Shown: positions 1-8,373, numbered from the stretch's first letter. The stretch: 53,316 bases of DNA from Bacilli bacterium (GCA_017460745.1 JAFUAL010000013.1:1-53316), one strand, 5' to 3'. Notes: generated by a model from the letters alone, not told the origin. Program-made: numbers and translations.

Positions 1-48
1 TATTAAATTTTCTAAGATTTTTTCGTAATTTTGTGTTATAATTTCCAT
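1..48 (-). CDS. 5' end of an unidentified gene, cut by the window edge
   Basis: Only the first 16 codons are present, reading MEIITQNYEKILENLI on the minus strand from an ATG at 48. A near-perfect Shine-Dalgarno (AAGGAGGT at 63-56, seven bases before the ATG) makes the start convincing. The rest lies outside the window, so no family can be assigned. It is divergent from the gene at 213, so 49-212 holds the regulatory region for both. Confidence 0.6.
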   Translation of the reverse strand, partial: MEIITQNYEKILENLI

Positions 49-156
49 ATGGAAGACCTCCTTAAATGTTTTATTTTTACAATTACATTTTAACATAGGT
101 CTTCTTTTTTATATACTATCCCAAAACCATTTTACACCATCCATAACAGCCCTTTT

Positions 157-185
157 TTGACACAAATTGAAAAAAATGGTATAAT
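157..185 (+). promoter_or_regulatory. Consensus sigma-A promoter of the 213-794 gene
   Basis: TTGACA at 157-162 and TATAAT at 180-185 are separated by 17 bases, an exact consensus on both hexamers. An A+G-rich ribosome site (AGGAGGGGGAGG, 197-208) follows just before the ATG at 213, so this gene should be strongly expressed. Confidence 0.85.
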
Positions 186-212
186 ATAAGTCGTTTAGGA
201 GGGGGAGGCACT

Positions 213-794
213 ATGTCAAATATTATAGCAGCATGTGTCGCAATAAACGCTTGTACAAATTTTAGTTATAATGATGAAGAAACAGAACAAATTAATAAAT
301 TAATAATTTCACTAGATGAATCAAATAATCTTCAAAGAATTTTTGTCGTAGGAGAAAATAATATTTATAGATTTTCAAACAAAAAATATTCTCAAAAAGA
401 ATTAATAAAAATTTATTCAAATTATTTAAAACTATTAAAAGATCAAAACCAAGAATTTATATATGGTTTCAAAAAAAATGAACAAATTGATATGTTGATT
501 GAGATGAAAAAATTTGAAATTAATAATAATAATTTAACAGTAAAAATTATAGAAAATAAACAATTGTTGCAATATACTGTATATTATGAAGATGGAACTC
601 AAAAAGTCCAATCAACTCAAAATAATAAAACAGAATATATTAGAACAATTGTTGATATTTGTAACATATATGGGATTCCAATAACTACTTTTGATGAAAC
701 AATATCAACTTTAAATGAGTTAGGTATTTATAAAGAAGTTATAGCAAAGAAAAAAAAGCTAATGAATAAATTGCATGATTTTTTTTCAAAATGA
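213..794 (+). CDS. Hypothetical protein, 193 aa
   Basis: I do not recognise the family. The protein has no membrane segment. It begins with a short Ala/Cys-rich stretch (MSNIIAACVAINAC), has alternating hydrophobic and charged segments, and ends in a Lys-rich helix. The start is secure: ATG at 213 behind a strong purine-rich ribosome site and a perfect sigma-A promoter. It stands alone, convergent with cotE, sharing a hairpin terminator with it. The strong promoter on an isolated small gene implies an abundant product, but the sequence gives no catalytic motif. Confidence 0.65.
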   Translation: MSNIIAACVAINACTNFSYNDEETEQINKLIISLDESNNLQRIFVVGENNIYRFSNKKYSQKELIKIYSNYLKLLKDQNQEFIYGFKKNEQIDMLIEMKKFEINNNNLTVKIIENKQLLQYTVYYEDGTQKVQSTQNNKTEYIRTIVDICNIYGIPITTFDETISTLNELGIYKEVIAKKKKLMNKLHDFFSK

Positions 795-892
795 TGTAAA
801 AATCAAAAAATTGAATAGATAATTATAAATATTTAATAAAAAATTAGATAGAGCAAGTTATGAACTTTATATATTTATATTATCAATAAATA

Positions 893-919
893 AAACATAA
901 AGTTTTTTACTTTATGTTT
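893..919. terminator. Bidirectional terminator between the 213 gene and cotE
   Basis: The ten-base arms AAACATAAAG (893-902) and CTTTATGTTT (910-919) enclose a T-rich loop. T-rich DNA follows on the plus strand, and the minus-strand continuation is also T-rich. The minus-side arm overlaps the cotE stop codon. Confidence 0.7.
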
Positions 920-1451
920 ATTTTTTATTATCTAAATAATTTTCATCTACTTCTGAATCAATTTTTTCAAGAGCTTCATTTTCATCCACAATTTCTTCCC
1001 AATCATCCATATTATCATCTACTAATATTTTTACTTTAGTATCTCCAACTAATTCAATTCCTATTTCTTCTTTCACAGTATAATTAATTTTATTACCATC
1101 GATTGATACCTCACTGCAACTTGGATCTTTTAAACTTCTTATGATAATTGAAGCATCCGAATAATCTACTTCATCACGTTCTTTAATATTAACATTTTCT
1201 TTATAATTAAAAGTTTCTTTTACAACATCTGTTTTAGTATCAGAGTCATAAGAATACCAAATATTTATATCATAGCTACCCATTACTGTAATACTATTTT
1301 CATTTTTATCACCCTTAAAATTATGATTAATTACCCAGCAACCAAGAACATTATTTGGAGTATTTGATACTTCTATGAAATGTTTATTTGTAAAAACTTT
1401 TTTCCCTTTACCTAAAACAGCTTTTGTTACTATTTCTCTATAACTAGACAT
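918..1451 (-). CDS. cotE: Outer spore coat morphogenetic protein CotE
   Basis: CotE directs assembly of the outer spore coat in Bacillus from the mother-cell side of the forespore. This 177-aa product matches the family along its length. It opens MSSYREIVTKAVLGKGKK (B. subtilis has MSEYREIITKAVVAKGRK), then LGCWVINHNF, then a YDINIWYSYDSDTKTDVV block, and ends in the usual very acidic tail (from about residue 145). B. subtilis CotE is 181 aa. The start at 1451 follows a GGAGGAG ribosome site. It lies downstream of recA, in the same broad neighbourhood as in B. subtilis (recA ... cotE). A mother-cell-type -10 (CATACATTA) sits just upstream. Family assignment is firm; whether this organism still sporulates is inference. 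Confidence 0.93.
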   Translation of the reverse strand: MSSYREIVTKAVLGKGKKVFTNKHFIEVSNTPNNVLGCWVINHNFKGDKNENSITVMGSYDINIWYSYDSDTKTDVVKETFNYKENVNIKERDEVDYSDASIIIRSLKDPSCSEVSIDGNKINYTVKEEIGIELVGDTKVKILVDDNMDDWEEIVDENEALEKIDSEVDENYLDNKK

Positions 1452-1465
1452 AACTCCTCCTCTTT

Positions 1466-1475
1466 ATAATGTATG
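1466..1475 (-). promoter_or_regulatory. Possible mother-cell sigma (SigE/SigK-type) -10 element before cotE
   Basis: The minus strand reads CATACATTA from 1475, matching the SigK pattern CATAnnnTA and close to the SigE -10 CATACAnT. A start site about seven bases on falls immediately upstream of the cotE ribosome site (1460-1454). The -35 match is weak. In B. subtilis, cotE is under SigE, so the placement makes sense. Confidence 0.4.
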
Positions 1476-1494
1476 CAAAACAATTATTTTTGAA

Positions 1495-1526
1495 TACAAA
1501 AAAAGAAAATTAAATATTTAATTTTC
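1495..1526 (-). terminator. recA terminator
   Basis: A perfect AT-only palindrome at 1505-1526 overlaps the recA stop and is followed on the minus strand by a run of T residues (1504-1495). It contains almost no G+C, so efficiency may be modest. Confidence 0.5.
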
Positions 1527-2530
1527 TATGATTCATCAATACTATAAAATTCTCTTATTTGTTTTTCGATTTTGTCTTTTAGTTCTTTATTTTGTTTTAA
1601 TAAAAGTTTTACATTTTCTTTTCCTTGACCAAGTTTTTCACCATTATAAGAGAACCAAGAACCAGATTTTTCAATAATATTTGCATCTACTCCAAGATCT
1701 ACTATCTCTCCTTCTTTAGATACACCTTCTCCATACATAATGTCAACTGAGGCCGTTTTAAATGGTGGTGCAATTTTGTTCTTTACAACCTTAACATTTG
1801 TCTTATTACCAATAATTGAATCCCCTACTTTAATTGATTCTGAGCGTCTAACATCAAGTCTTATTGAAGAATAAAACTTAAGTGCACGACCACCAGGTGT
1901 AGTCTCAGGATTTCCAAATAGTATACCAACTTTTTCACGTAATTGGTTAATGAAAATGGCTATTGTCTTTGTTTTATTAATAGTTCCACCTAATTTTCTT
2001 AATGCTTGACTCATAAGTCTTGCTTGAAGTCCAACATGAGAATCTCCCATTTCTCCATCTATTTCAGCTTGAGGAACAAGTGCTGCAACTGAATCAATTA
2101 CAACTATATCTATGGCATTACTTCTTACTAATGCTTCACATATTTCAAGTGCTTGCTCTCCTGTATCTGGTTGAGCTAATAATAATTCATTAATATTAAC
2201 ACCTAAATTCTTAGCATAAACTGGATCAAGTGCATGTTCTGCATCAATAAATGCTGCTTTTCCACCCTTTTTCTGTACCTCTGCAATAGCATGAAGAGCA
2301 AAAGTTGTTTTACCACTTGATTCAGGTCCAAATATTTCTATAATTCTTCCCTTAGGATAACCACCTGCTCCAAGAGCTATATCTAAAGACAAACTACCTG
2401 TTGATACAACTTCAACTTTAGCATGTGTGTTATCTCCAAGTCGCATAACTGCTCCCTTACCAAACTGCTTTTCTAAATCTTGTAAAACTTTTTCAAGTGA
2501 TGCATCTGCATCTTTTTTTGTATTATTCAT
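1526..2530 (-). CDS. recA: Recombinase RecA
   Basis: RecA forms the ATP-dependent nucleoprotein filament for homologous recombination and drives LexA cleavage. The 334-aa chain carries Walker [10 protein letters not shown], Walker [10 protein letters not shown], the [19 protein letters not shown] segment, the [10 protein letters not shown] motif and the C-terminal acidic tail. An in-frame ATG 36 bases upstream (2566) exists, but the ATG at 2530 is preceded by AAGGAGG at good spacing and yields the usual N-terminus ([17 protein letters not shown]), so it is preferred. A sigma-A promoter lies at 2585-2613; I saw no obvious LexA box. Downstream is cotE, as in Bacillus, but pgsA and rodZ, near recA in Bacillus, are 34 kb away here. 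Confidence 0.97.
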   Translation of the reverse strand: MNNTKKDADASLEKVLQDLEKQFGKGAVMRLGDNTHAKVEVVSTGSLSLDIALGAGGYPKGRIIEIFGPESSGKTTFALHAIAEVQKKGGKAAFIDAEHALDPVYAKNLGVNINELLLAQPDTGEQALEICEALVRSNAIDIVVIDSVAALVPQAEIDGEMGDSHVGLQARLMSQALRKLGGTINKTKTIAIFINQLREKVGILFGNPETTPGGRALKFYSSIRLDVRRSESIKVGDSIIGNKTNVKVVKNKIAPPFKTASVDIMYGEGVSKEGEIVDLGVDANIIEKSGSWFSYNGEKLGQGKENVKLLLKQNKELKDKIEKQIREFYSIDES

Positions 2531-2584
2531 AATCCTCCTTGTAATATTTTTTTCATAAATATTCATATGATTTTTCTTAAGTTA

Positions 2585-2613
2585 ATCATAACAAATATCA
2601 AATCTATAATCAA
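2585..2613 (-). promoter_or_regulatory. recA sigma-A promoter
   Basis: On the minus strand, TTGATT (2613-2608) and TATGAT (2590-2585) are separated by 17 bases, about 55 bases before the recA ATG. A further TTGACA lies just upstream (2626-2621) without a well-placed -10. Confidence 0.6.
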
Positions 2614-2723
2614 TAAGTCATGTCAACTTTTTTTAATTTCTTTCGATCAAACTTTTATCTAATAAAACTCATACACTTTTATTTTTTTACTCTTTATTAT
2701 ATAATTGTAGCAAAGGAGTTATT

Positions 2724-3293
2724 ATGATAATAGAATCCAATTGTACAAATGAAATAATAATAAATAAGTCAAAATTTATAACCTACATGTATAAAATTAA
2801 AAACAAAAATGAATTTCTAAATTATTATAATGAATTAAAAAATATTCATAAAGATGCAACTCATATTTGTTATTCATATATTATTGATACCGAAGTAAAA
2901 TATTTTGATGATAAAGAACCTAGTGGAACTGCAGGTATGCCAATATATGATGTTTTAAAGAAAAATAATTTAAATTATATTGTTTGTTTTGTTGTTAGAT
3001 ATTTCGGTGGTATTAAATTAGGGGCATCAGGACTTACTCGTGCCTATTCTAATTGTACTAGTCTTTGTTTAAAAAAAACTAATATAATTAAATTAGAAAA
3101 GTTATATAAAATTAAGTTAATTATTAATTATCAAGATTTAAATATCATAGAAAATATACTTGATAATAAAGATATTTTAGAAAAAGATTATCAAAATGAT
3201 ATTACCTTAATAATTTTAGTAAATGATGATAAATTACAAAAGATAAATAAATATAATTTTAATTATGAAATATTAGATAATAACTATATTTAA
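2724..3293 (+). CDS. YigZ/IMPACT-family protein
   Basis: This belongs to the YigZ (YvyE)/IMPACT family, proteins thought to touch translation control or nucleotide binding; the biochemical role is unsettled. The 189-aa sequence has the hallmark stretch DDKEPSGTAGMPIYDVL at about residues 55-72 and VVRYFGGIKLGASGLTRAYS at about residues 91-110, as in family members of about 200-215 aa. The C-terminal domain is short and divergent. The start has AAAGGAG at 2712-2718 and a TATAAT at 2700-2705. It converges on the ZIP transporter with one base between the stop codons. Confidence 0.88.
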   Translation: MIIESNCTNEIIINKSKFITYMYKIKNKNEFLNYYNELKNIHKDATHICYSYIIDTEVKYFDDKEPSGTAGMPIYDVLKKNNLNYIVCFVVRYFGGIKLGASGLTRAYSNCTSLCLKKTNIIKLEKLYKIKLIINYQDLNIIENILDNKDILEKDYQNDITLIILVNDDKLQKINKYNFNYEILDNNYI

Positions 3294-3294
3294 T

Positions 3295-4029
3295 TTATAA
3301 AATATGGCTTACTATCATAATGATACTTCCTAAAACAAAACCAATAATAAATATTTTGTTATAATGATATGAAAGCGCTTCGGGTAACAATTCAGATAAT
3401 GAAATATTAATCATCATACCTGATATAAAAGAAAATATTACACCAATAAATATATCATTTATAATATCTTTTAAAAATATAAAACATAACATTGCACCAA
3501 ATATTTCAGATACTCCTGCAATAACAACCCATAAAAGTGTTGTTATTTTTTTATTAGTAGCATAATAAAGAGGAATTGCAATACTTATTCCTTCAGGAAT
3601 ATTATGCATACTTATACCAATAGCAAGTTCTAGCCCCAAATGAATATTTATACCACTTACCATAAACGTTATAATTCCCTCTGGTATATTATGAAGTACT
3701 ATAGCAATTAAAGATACTATTCCAACCTTTTTTAAATTATTAACATCATCTCTAATACTATGAGATATAATATTAGAAATAAATACTCCTAAAATAAAGA
3801 AGAAAATAATCATTAATACTTTAAATAAAAAATTATATTTACTTAAATAGTCAAATGATGATGGTAATAAATCAAATAAAGAAATAGTTAACATAACAGC
3901 ACTTGATAAAGAAAGGGAAAATGCAATTATTTTTTCCTTATCATATTTTAAAAATATAACAAAATATCCAATCACTGTTGATAATCCAGCAAGACTTGTT
4001 AATATAAAACTAATTATAAATTTATTCAT
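3295..4029 (-). CDS. ZIP-family divalent metal transporter (ZupT-like)
   Basis: ZIP transporters import Zn2+, Fe2+ or Mn2+ into the cytoplasm. The 244-aa product has about eight hydrophobic segments. It carries the two metal-binding helices with the signature HNIPEGI (residues near 113 and 142), the second preceded by the typical GISM. A His/Asp-poor loop separates the third and fourth helices. Length fits bacterial ZupT (about 250-270 aa). The metal cannot be decided from sequence. I see no strong ribosome site before the ATG at 4029, but no alternative start restores more family sequence. The decayed nuclease gene lies upstream on the same strand. Confidence 0.85.
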   Translation of the reverse strand: MNKFIISFILTSLAGLSTVIGYFVIFLKYDKEKIIAFSLSLSSAVMLTISLFDLLPSSFDYLSKYNFLFKVLMIIFFFILGVFISNIISHSIRDDVNNLKKVGIVSLIAIVLHNIPEGIITFMVSGINIHLGLELAIGISMHNIPEGISIAIPLYYATNKKITTLLWVVIAGVSEIFGAMLCFIFLKDIINDIFIGVIFSFISGMMINISLSELLPEALSYHYNKIFIIGFVLGSIIMIVSHIL

Positions 4030-4060
4030 ATTTAATTTTATGAATATTTTTTTAATATAT

Positions 4061-4701
4061 TTAATTTAGTATATATATTGTCTCAAATATTCTAGAATCA
4101 CTGGAATATTCTAATATAAATTGATTATCCTTTTTTACAATAATAATTCCTATTGTTTTGTCTTGATTCATTGTTTTTAAATTTTTATCAACATAATTCA
4201 TATATACTTATATTTGTCCAATTTGTTCTTTTTTTTATGCTGTTATTTTTAGTTCAATAACTACAAAGCAATTATAAATATAATTGAATAATAATAAATC
4301 TATATAATTGTATATATTTCCAATTTTTATTTTGTATTCATTAGCAACATATGTAAATCCTTCCCCTAGTTCCTTTAAAAAATTATCTATATCCTCAATT
4401 ATTAATTTTTTTAACATTTTTTCAGATATGACATTTGTATCAAATGTGTTTTTTATGATAATTGGATTTTTAATAAAAGCATTTATAGTAGTATTTTCTT
4501 TTTTATTAATTTATTTTTTGTTTCTATATCTAGCCGTTCATACTCTTTATTACTTATTCTACTCCTTAATTCTCTATAGGATAAATTATTTCATTACTCG
4601 TAATAGATATTTAAGTCACTTCTATTTTTAGAATAATCCTTTACTTTCTTATATACTTCATTATCTACTAATTTATTTTTTATTTCTATATAATAATTCA
4701 T
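4061..4701 (-). pseudogene. Decayed DUF1016/YhcG-type PDDEXK nuclease
   Basis: Reading the minus strand from an ATG at 4701 gives clear DUF1016 (YhcG) family sequence broken by several lesions. It starts MNYYIEIKNKLVDNEVYKKV and reaches NRSDLNIYYE at residue 35. TAA and TGA stops follow (4596-4591), and about 60 family residues are missing. The chain resumes as NNLSYRELRSRISNKEYERL, then shifts frame in an A6 run (4504-4499). It then reads the PDDEXK half, FLKELGEGFTYVANEYKIKI and DLLLFNYIYNCFVVIELKIT, crosses an in-frame TAA (4237-4235) and a second (4210-4208), both where the family has Glu, and ends MNYVDKNLKTMNQDKTIGII and a short tail. The ATG overlaps the TGA of the adhesin. The nuclease core keeps D and E-L-K. 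YhcG proteins often travel with restriction or defence loci; none is seen here. Confidence 0.85.
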
Positions 4702-6431
4702 TTAAATATTTTCTTTCTTTTACTGAATATAATTAATACAAATCCTACTAACATAATACCAAAGTTAGAAGAAAAATTAATCTTATCATCTATACCCGTA
4801 TTTGGTACATTTATTTCTTCATGCTTATTTTTTATTTCAACTACTATATCAAAATTATCATTATTAATTTCTACCATATATTCTCGTTGCTCTAATAAAT
4901 ATCCACTTGGTGCAATTGTTTCTTTTATTATATAATTACCAACATCTAAGTTATCAATTTCAATTTTTCCTTCTTCATTGGTATAACCCGAATAAATTAA
5001 CTCATCTTCTTTATAAATCTCCAAAAAAGCATCCTTTAATCTTATATTAGAATCAATATCACTTTTAATTATACAAATTTTTCCTTTTAATTTCTTATCA
5101 TAAATCACTTTATATATTTCAGAAACATTATCATTAACAACTACTACAAAATCATCACTTTTTACATAACCATTGGAAGTATTAACTTGATGAAAAATAT
5201 ACTCACCATATGGTAATTTAATTTTAGCAACTCCATCTTCATTTGTTGTAACAGTATCATACAATGTATTATTATGTTTAAAATAAATTTCAAAAAATAT
5301 ATTCTTTTCTCCTTCTAAAATACTTAAATCTCCTTCTAAAGTTTTAATAATTGTTACTTCTTTTTTATCTAACATTTCAAACACTTCAATATTATGCTCT
5401 AAATTATCTTTATCAATAGTAAATTCATAAGTTTTATTATCAAGTAAATAACCATAACTTGGAGATATTTCTTTTATATAATAGTTTCCAAATCCTAAAC
5501 TATTACTGGCTGCTTCTCCTAAATAATTAGTACTTAACTCTTCTATTAAGTTATTATTTAAATCATATATTCCGTATTTAGCATTCAATAAAGTACTGTT
5601 ACCAATAGTTTTATTTGAACTTGTTTCACTATCTAATTTTTTTAAATTTATTTTTCCACTAACAATATGGATAGTTAAATCTAATTCAACATCTCTATCA
5701 TATCTTAATTTCATTAATTTTTGACTTAAACCATTACTTGCTGCATAAAGAAGTGTTGTTTTATTATCATATTTTATTTTTCTTAATTTAATGTTAAAAT
5801 CACCAATTACATTAGACTTAATATGTAAATTATTACCATCTTTATAAACTTCTAAATCACTATTATTATTTATTATTTCAAAATTTTCCAAAACATTATT
5901 ATAATCAGGTAAAATATTATCATTATTAATTGATAAAGTTAAATTAGAATTAATATTTGGTAAAACTAAATGACTATTTACAAGTCTCATTATTTCATTT
6001 TTTTCGTTTGAGACATCTACAACTGTACCATTTCCATTTTTTTCTGTATAAAAATTTACAGTTTTACCAGTTAAATTTTCCCAAATAAGAGCTTGAGTAG
6101 CCATATGATAATTATCAGTTTGATGATTTGGATATTCATAACCATAGTAACCAATTAATTTAATTAAATTAATTTGATCATTACTATAAGGTAAAGTACT
6201 AATATCTTCTTCTAAATAATTAAAATCTGTTATATTCATTCCTGGCTCAACACAGTATGCAACATCACCATCAAGTTCATAATAAGTAATTATATTCGAA
6301 CGATATTCTCCATTTCCACTTATTACATAATATGGATTACCAGAGTAATTCAAAACCAAATTTTCAGCATAGACATTTTGAAAAAATGAAAAAACCAAAA
6401 TGCTTAACATTAATAAAAATATTTTTTTCAT
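4698..6431 (-). CDS. Cell-wall anchored surface adhesin with thioester domain and three Cna-B/SpaA-like domains
   Basis: A secreted, sortase-anchored adhesin of 577 aa. Order: signal peptide (1-22, ending NVYA), thioester domain (about 23-250), three prealbumin-like Cna-B/SpaA domains (starting near GKINLKKLD, KEVTIIKTLEG and KGKICIIKSD), sorting signal VPNTG with a hydrophobic stretch and a KRKK tail. The thioester domain has the paired residues Cys60 (AYCVEPG) and Gln113 (MATQALIWE, the TQxA motif), which in this family form a Cys-Gln thioester that can bond covalently to host proteins. Cna-B domains 1 and 3 keep the K and E of self-forming isopeptide bonds (YIKEISPS, IIKETIAPSGY); domain 2 has HQ instead of KE. 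The ATG at 6431 has a GGGGGAT ribosome site and starts a clean signal peptide, so it is preferred to the ATG at 6464. No sortase gene is in the window. Confidence 0.9.
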   Translation of the reverse strand: MKKIFLLMLSILVFSFFQNVYAENLVLNYSGNPYYVISGNGEYRSNIITYYELDGDVAYCVEPGMNITDFNYLEEDISTLPYSNDQINLIKLIGYYGYEYPNHQTDNYHMATQALIWENLTGKTVNFYTEKNGNGTVVDVSNEKNEIMRLVNSHLVLPNINSNLTLSINNDNILPDYNNVLENFEIINNNSDLEVYKDGNNLHIKSNVIGDFNIKLRKIKYDNKTTLLYAASNGLSQKLMKLRYDRDVELDLTIHIVSGKINLKKLDSETSSNKTIGNSTLLNAKYGIYDLNNNLIEELSTNYLGEAASNSLGFGNYYIKEISPSYGYLLDNKTYEFTIDKDNLEHNIEVFEMLDKKEVTIIKTLEGDLSILEGEKNIFFEIYFKHNNTLYDTVTTNEDGVAKIKLPYGEYIFHQVNTSNGYVKSDDFVVVVNDNVSEIYKVIYDKKLKGKICIIKSDIDSNIRLKDAFLEIYKEDELIYSGYTNEEGKIEIDNLDVGNYIIKETIAPSGYLLEQREYMVEINNDNFDIVVEIKNKHEEINVPNTGIDDKINFSSNFGIMLVGFVLIIFSKRKKIFK

Positions 6432-6444
6432 ATTATCCCCCATC

Positions 6445-6468
6445 TGCTTTGAAAATAACTTCAAAGCA
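6445..6468. promoter_or_regulatory. Nine-base dyad at the adhesin transcription start
   Basis: TGCTTTGAA (6445-6453) and TTCAAAGCA (6460-6468) are perfect inverted repeats with a six-base centre. They begin at the predicted start site, six bases past the -10, and end just before the ribosome site. This could be an operator or a 5'-UTR hairpin controlling the adhesin. Confidence 0.6.
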
Positions 6469-6473
6469 AATTC

Positions 6474-6502
6474 ATAATATTACAAACAAGCACATATGTC
6501 AA
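6474..6502 (-). promoter_or_regulatory. Sigma-A promoter of the adhesin gene
   Basis: On the minus strand, TTGACA (6502-6497) and TATTAT (6479-6474) have an exact 17-base spacer. The predicted start falls at the edge of the dyad at 6445-6468. Confidence 0.8.
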
Positions 6503-6617
6503 GTTTTGTAAATTTACATTTTGATTGACATTTTAATTTAATTTCTATTTTAAAAAAAAGTAATTAACTAATCATTTAAATTATTATATTTTATGTTAAT
6601 AAAATTTAACTTTAAAC

Positions 6618-6673
6618 TATTTTTTATAAAAAAAAACAGAAAAAAATTTTTTTTCAAATTAATTTCTGTTTTT
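6618..6673 (-). terminator. Terminator of the SAM-enzyme gene
   Basis: AAAAACAGAAA (6633-6643) pairs with TTTCTGTTTTT (6663-6673), with A- and T-runs between them that can extend the stem. T-rich DNA follows on the minus strand. The hairpin includes the stop codon of the 6659-7600 gene. Confidence 0.55.
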
Positions 6674-7600
6674 ATATATTAAAACCAAATCACTTGTTCT
6701 TCCTGTATCAAACCTAATATCACTTATACCAGTTATATTATAATGTTCTGTTATATAATCCCTTAAAAAACTTCTTGTTGATGGCATATTATAAACATGT
6801 TTCCATTCAAAATTTATTTCTTCACTATCATATTGCATATTCCAAATATAAACAATCAACATTGCACCATTAATATTTAAATTATTTTTTTTTAACTTAA
6901 TTAGTAAATCTTTATAATCATATAAATTCATATTGTCTAAAGTACATAAATTAGATAAGAAAATATTATCATATTTATTATCACTTTCATATTTAAATAT
7001 ATCATGATTAATAAATTTAAAACCAATATCTTTAATTATTTTTTTTAGTTTATTATAATTTACCTCATTTACTAAATAATTATTTATTCTTTTTATAACT
7101 TTAGTATCAGGTGCATCATCTAAAAATAAATATTTATATATTATTTCTTTATCATATTTATTAAATACAGTATTAAAAAAATAATAAGAATCATAATTAA
7201 TTTCTTTTAAATTATTACTTAATTTGTTAAAAAGATGTTTATTAAATCTTTTATCATTTCGTCTATAATTTCTTTCGTTATTGTCATTAATAAAGAAAAA
7301 ATCTTGAAATTCCTGATATGTAAGTGATAGTATACCAGCAATTTTTAAATAAATATAATATGGTGCGTATCGATTAACATCAAGTAATGTAATATCTCTT
7401 GCTCCATTTAAATAACTATTTAATATTTGATCACCTGATGAACCAACTGTTAAAAGACTTCTATTTTTTAAATCAAAATAATCAATATAACCACTTATAT
7501 TTTCTGTCGAAAAAGAATAAACTCTATTATACAAATATTCATCTACTTCATTACTATTTATCGTTTTAGATAAATTATTTAAATTATCATTAACATTCAT
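6659..7600 (-). CDS. SAM-binding enzyme, DUF3419 (BtaA-like)-type fold
   Basis: This 313-aa product has a Rossmann SAM-binding start LLTVGSSGDQILNSYLNGAR (about residues 49-68) followed by TLLDVNRYAPYYIYLKIAGI. That arrangement resembles DUF3419 proteins, which include the 3-amino-3-carboxypropyl transferase BtaA of betaine lipid synthesis. A later strand, YDNIFLSNLCTLDN, fits the post-substrate loop of the fold. No membrane segment is present. Substrate is unknown; BtaA function is not claimed, and an ordinary methyltransferase is possible. The start at 7600 follows GGGAG. It lies downstream of the sigma factor with 50 bases between, which hold a TGATATACT extended -10 (7632-7627). Confidence 0.65.
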   Translation of the reverse strand: MNVNDNLNNLSKTINSNEVDEYLYNRVYSFSTENISGYIDYFDLKNRSLLTVGSSGDQILNSYLNGARDITLLDVNRYAPYYIYLKIAGILSLTYQEFQDFFFINDNNERNYRRNDKRFNKHLFNKLSNNLKEINYDSYYFFNTVFNKYDKEIIYKYLFLDDAPDTKVIKRINNYLVNEVNYNKLKKIIKDIGFKFINHDIFKYESDNKYDNIFLSNLCTLDNMNLYDYKDLLIKLKKNNLNINGAMLIVYIWNMQYDSEEINFEWKHVYNMPSTRSFLRDYITEHYNITGISDIRFDTGRTSDLVLIYKNRN

Positions 7601-7650
7601 AAACTAAACTCCCTAAAAACTAAGATAGTATATCACAAAAATTATAAATT

Positions 7651-8292
7651 TTACATATATTCTCTTAATTTTGTTAAAACTTTTCCTTCTTCACGACTTA
7701 TTTTAACTTGATTTGTTCCTAAAGATTTTGCTATTTCACTTTGAGTCATATTATAAAAATATCTTTTTAAAATCAATTCTTTTTCCTCTCTACTTAATTT
7801 ATTCAAAGCATCTCTTAAAGTAATTAAATCATCTTTATTTGTTTCTACACTTGGAATAAAATTATATAAATCAACTTCATTTCTATCATCATCTAAACTA
7901 ATTGTATCTAAAACACTTTTATTTTCAAATATCTTTTCAATTGGTACTTCTAAAAAATTTGCAATTTCAGAGTCACTTGGTATTCTTCCATATTTTTGAG
8001 ATAAATAATCTGTTGCTTTATTAATCGCTGTATTTAATTTTATTTGTTCAGTACTTCCCCTTATATTTTTATTTCTTAATACATATTGATAAATTTCACC
8101 ATAAATATATTGATAAGCATATGTTGTAAATTTAGTATTAAATTTTTCATTAAAATTTTCCCGGGCTTTCATAAGTCCAATTACTCCTACTTGAAACAAA
8201 TCATCAAGTTCACCTTTAAATTTTTTTGCAATACTATAAATAAGTGCTTCGTTTTCTACAACTAACTCTTTTAATTCTTTATAATCTTTCAT
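7651..8292 (-). CDS. Sigma-70 family sigma factor, SigF/SigG/SigB-like
   Basis: A 213-aa group 3 sigma factor. Region 2 is LDDLFQVGVIGLMKARENF, then TKFTTYAYQYIYGEIYQYV, resembling the FSTYAVPMIIGEIRRYLRD segment of SigF/SigG/SigB. Region 3 begins YLSQKYGRIPSDSEIANFL (about residues 95-113). Region 4 carries an HTH at LSREEKELILKRYFYNMTQS followed by EIAKSLGTNQVKISREE. With cotE and cotF-like genes nearby, a forespore sigma is the natural guess, but a stress sigma cannot be excluded and no anti-sigma gene adjoins it. Ribosome site is weak (GGTGAT). A structured RNA and its terminator lie immediately upstream on the same strand. Confidence 0.85.
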   Translation of the reverse strand: MKDYKELKELVVENEALIYSIAKKFKGELDDLFQVGVIGLMKARENFNEKFNTKFTTYAYQYIYGEIYQYVLRNKNIRGSTEQIKLNTAINKATDYLSQKYGRIPSDSEIANFLEVPIEKIFENKSVLDTISLDDDRNEVDLYNFIPSVETNKDDLITLRDALNKLSREEKELILKRYFYNMTQSEIAKSLGTNQVKISREEGKVLTKLREYM

Positions 8293-8324
8293 TTAATCAC
8301 CAAAAAGAATATATAATTTATATA

Positions 8325-8373
8325 GAAAAAAAGAAATAGATTCGACAAAACATGCCTTTTAAATCTATCTCTT
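8325..8373 (-). terminator. Terminator of the structured RNA
   Basis: On the minus strand AAGAGATAGATT (8373-8362) pairs with AATCTATTTCTT (8342-8331), 12 pairs with one G-U, around a 19-base loop, followed by seven T residues. It separates the RNA candidate from the sigma factor gene. Confidence 0.75.

Noticed and set aside
4208..4237. Two in-frame TAA codons replacing Glu could mean stop-codon reassignment
   Set aside because: TAA ends nearly every intact gene in the window, and the same locus also has a deletion and a frameshift, so gene decay explains it.
4308..4631. A 107-codon plus-strand ORF in the nuclease pseudogene region
   Set aside because: It is the antisense shadow of the decayed DUF1016 gene: no ribosome site, and hydrophobic composition typical of reversed AT-rich coding DNA.
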